Source: Mucidula mucida
Lineage: Eukaryota; Basidiomycota; Agaricomycetes; Agaricales; Physalacriaceae
Assembly (NCBI GenBank): GCA_015501055.1
Contig: JADNYV010000011.1
Location: 1 to 64,000, forward strand
Length of the DNA: 64,000 nucleotides
Direction: 5' to 3'
Position numbers and translations under genes: made by a program. Numbering within the stretch: the first letter of the stretch is position 1; each line of letters begins with the position of its first letter. The notes under the pieces are model-generated. The model saw only the letters and a program-made list of their open reading frames with translations. It was not told the DNA's origin and made no database searches. Below, piece by piece: positions 63,440 to 64,000 of this stretch.

Positions 63440-64000
63440 TCATATTATTCTTCCCTTCGCTTCCTCCTTGCCGCCTCTGAAGTATTTCGCGACAGTTGCC
63501 GGAATACATTGCTCCATCAACACCGTCCGCAAATGTCCCAGTCCCGGCTCATTCAAGAAAGGCTCAGGCGAAACGTTGATAGTGAGAGCGTCGAACTGCA
63601 AGTTGTCATCAGACAAGGTTGCATCCAGTATCCCCCAGACGATTCGTGCTCCCCAGCCCGTGGCCATGGCTTCCAGCGGAACATCTATAGTCAGATGCAA
63701 CACGAGCTCTCGAAATCTCGAATTGGGCGGGACGGCGGCTAAGCTGTCAATATACCACACAAAGCGATCTTCGTCGAGTCTGAGTAACGTGAAGTCGTTA
63801 CGAAACCTTAGCTCCATCTCGGCGCATTTGACCCCGGCGAGGTAAAGCGGTGTATCAGCCGCGCCTTCGACTAGTGAAGAAATATATCAGAAGATGAAGG
63901 AAACCATAATAATGAAGAACGACGCATACAATCTGTGAAACCATCCAACCACAAAAAGCTCAGTCCATATCGGCGAACAAGGTTGTTGATACGGATCACA
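63440..64000 (-). CDS. partial gene, 3' end, agaricomycete F-box-protein-like
   Basis: The gene runs off the right edge. An upstream exon (edge to about 63929) encodes RINNLVRRYGLSFLWLDGF. After an intron ending CACTAG the last exon encodes LYLAGVKCAEMELRFRNDF, FRELVLHLTIDVPLEAMATG and a stop at 63440. The style resembles the C-terminal parts of fast-evolving F-box proteins, but the F-box itself would lie outside the window. Function uncertain. Confidence 0.45.

Overview
The window is nuclear DNA of a basidiomycete fungus, most likely a wood-decaying (white-rot) agaricomycete. Genes are split by many short introns of about 45-60 bases, and the proteins match agaricomycete families. Two secreted class II heme peroxidases of the short manganese-peroxidase type are the clearest lifestyle marker. 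No bacterial, organellar or CRISPR features were seen.

Layout. Bases 1-7,000 are gene-poor: degenerate repeats, two strong hairpins and a 13-bp minisatellite. A mitochondrial ribosomal protein gene (mL49/IMG2) lies at 7.5-7.8 kb. A decayed non-LTR reverse transcriptase (9.1-9.9 kb) abuts the 3' end of an M20 carbamoylase/ureidopropionase gene (10.1-11.9 kb). Two unrecognised genes follow (12.8-13.5 and 14.0-15.7 kb). Two tandem manganese peroxidase genes (16.9-18.6 and 21.8-23.6 kb) flank a broken F-box/LRR gene, which carries a 780-bp element with 127-bp identical terminal repeats. Next come a MYND-finger gene, a secreted serine carboxypeptidase, the OLA1 ATPase, a frameshifted gene of unknown function, a small two-span membrane protein and exportin-1 (34.3-38.2 kb). 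A surface-anchored secreted protein and a PDR-type ABC transporter with several frame breaks follow. The last third holds two poorly conserved genes with DUF3820-like motifs, a tail-to-tail pair of BTB genes, a bacterial-type PARG, a DUF6924-like gene, an FHS-type sugar transporter, GOT1, a mitochondrial RRM protein, a BUB2-like RabGAP, a bZIP factor and a nucleoside hydrolase. A partial gene runs off the right edge.

How the genes fit together. The peroxidases and carboxypeptidase are secreted enzymes for lignin and peptide breakdown. The FHS transporter, carbamoylase and nucleoside hydrolase fit nutrient uptake and nitrogen/pyrimidine salvage. Exportin-1, OLA1, GOT1, BUB2, mL49 and the RRM protein are housekeeping genes with clean reading frames. 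The F-box gene, the gene at 30.8-32.9 kb and the ABC transporter each carry several single-base frame breaks.

The most interesting structure is the 780-bp element at 20,003-20,782. It has identical 127-bp TG...CA repeats, a 4-bp target duplication and a possible primer-binding site. Removing it with one target copy restores the host F-box reading frame. I read it as a terminal-repeat retrotransposon in miniature (TRIM-like). A second unusual point is six GC-AG introns, all starting GCAAGT.

Exon borders were worked out by hand from reading frame, splice consensus and family conservation. CDS entries give the span from start to stop, introns included.
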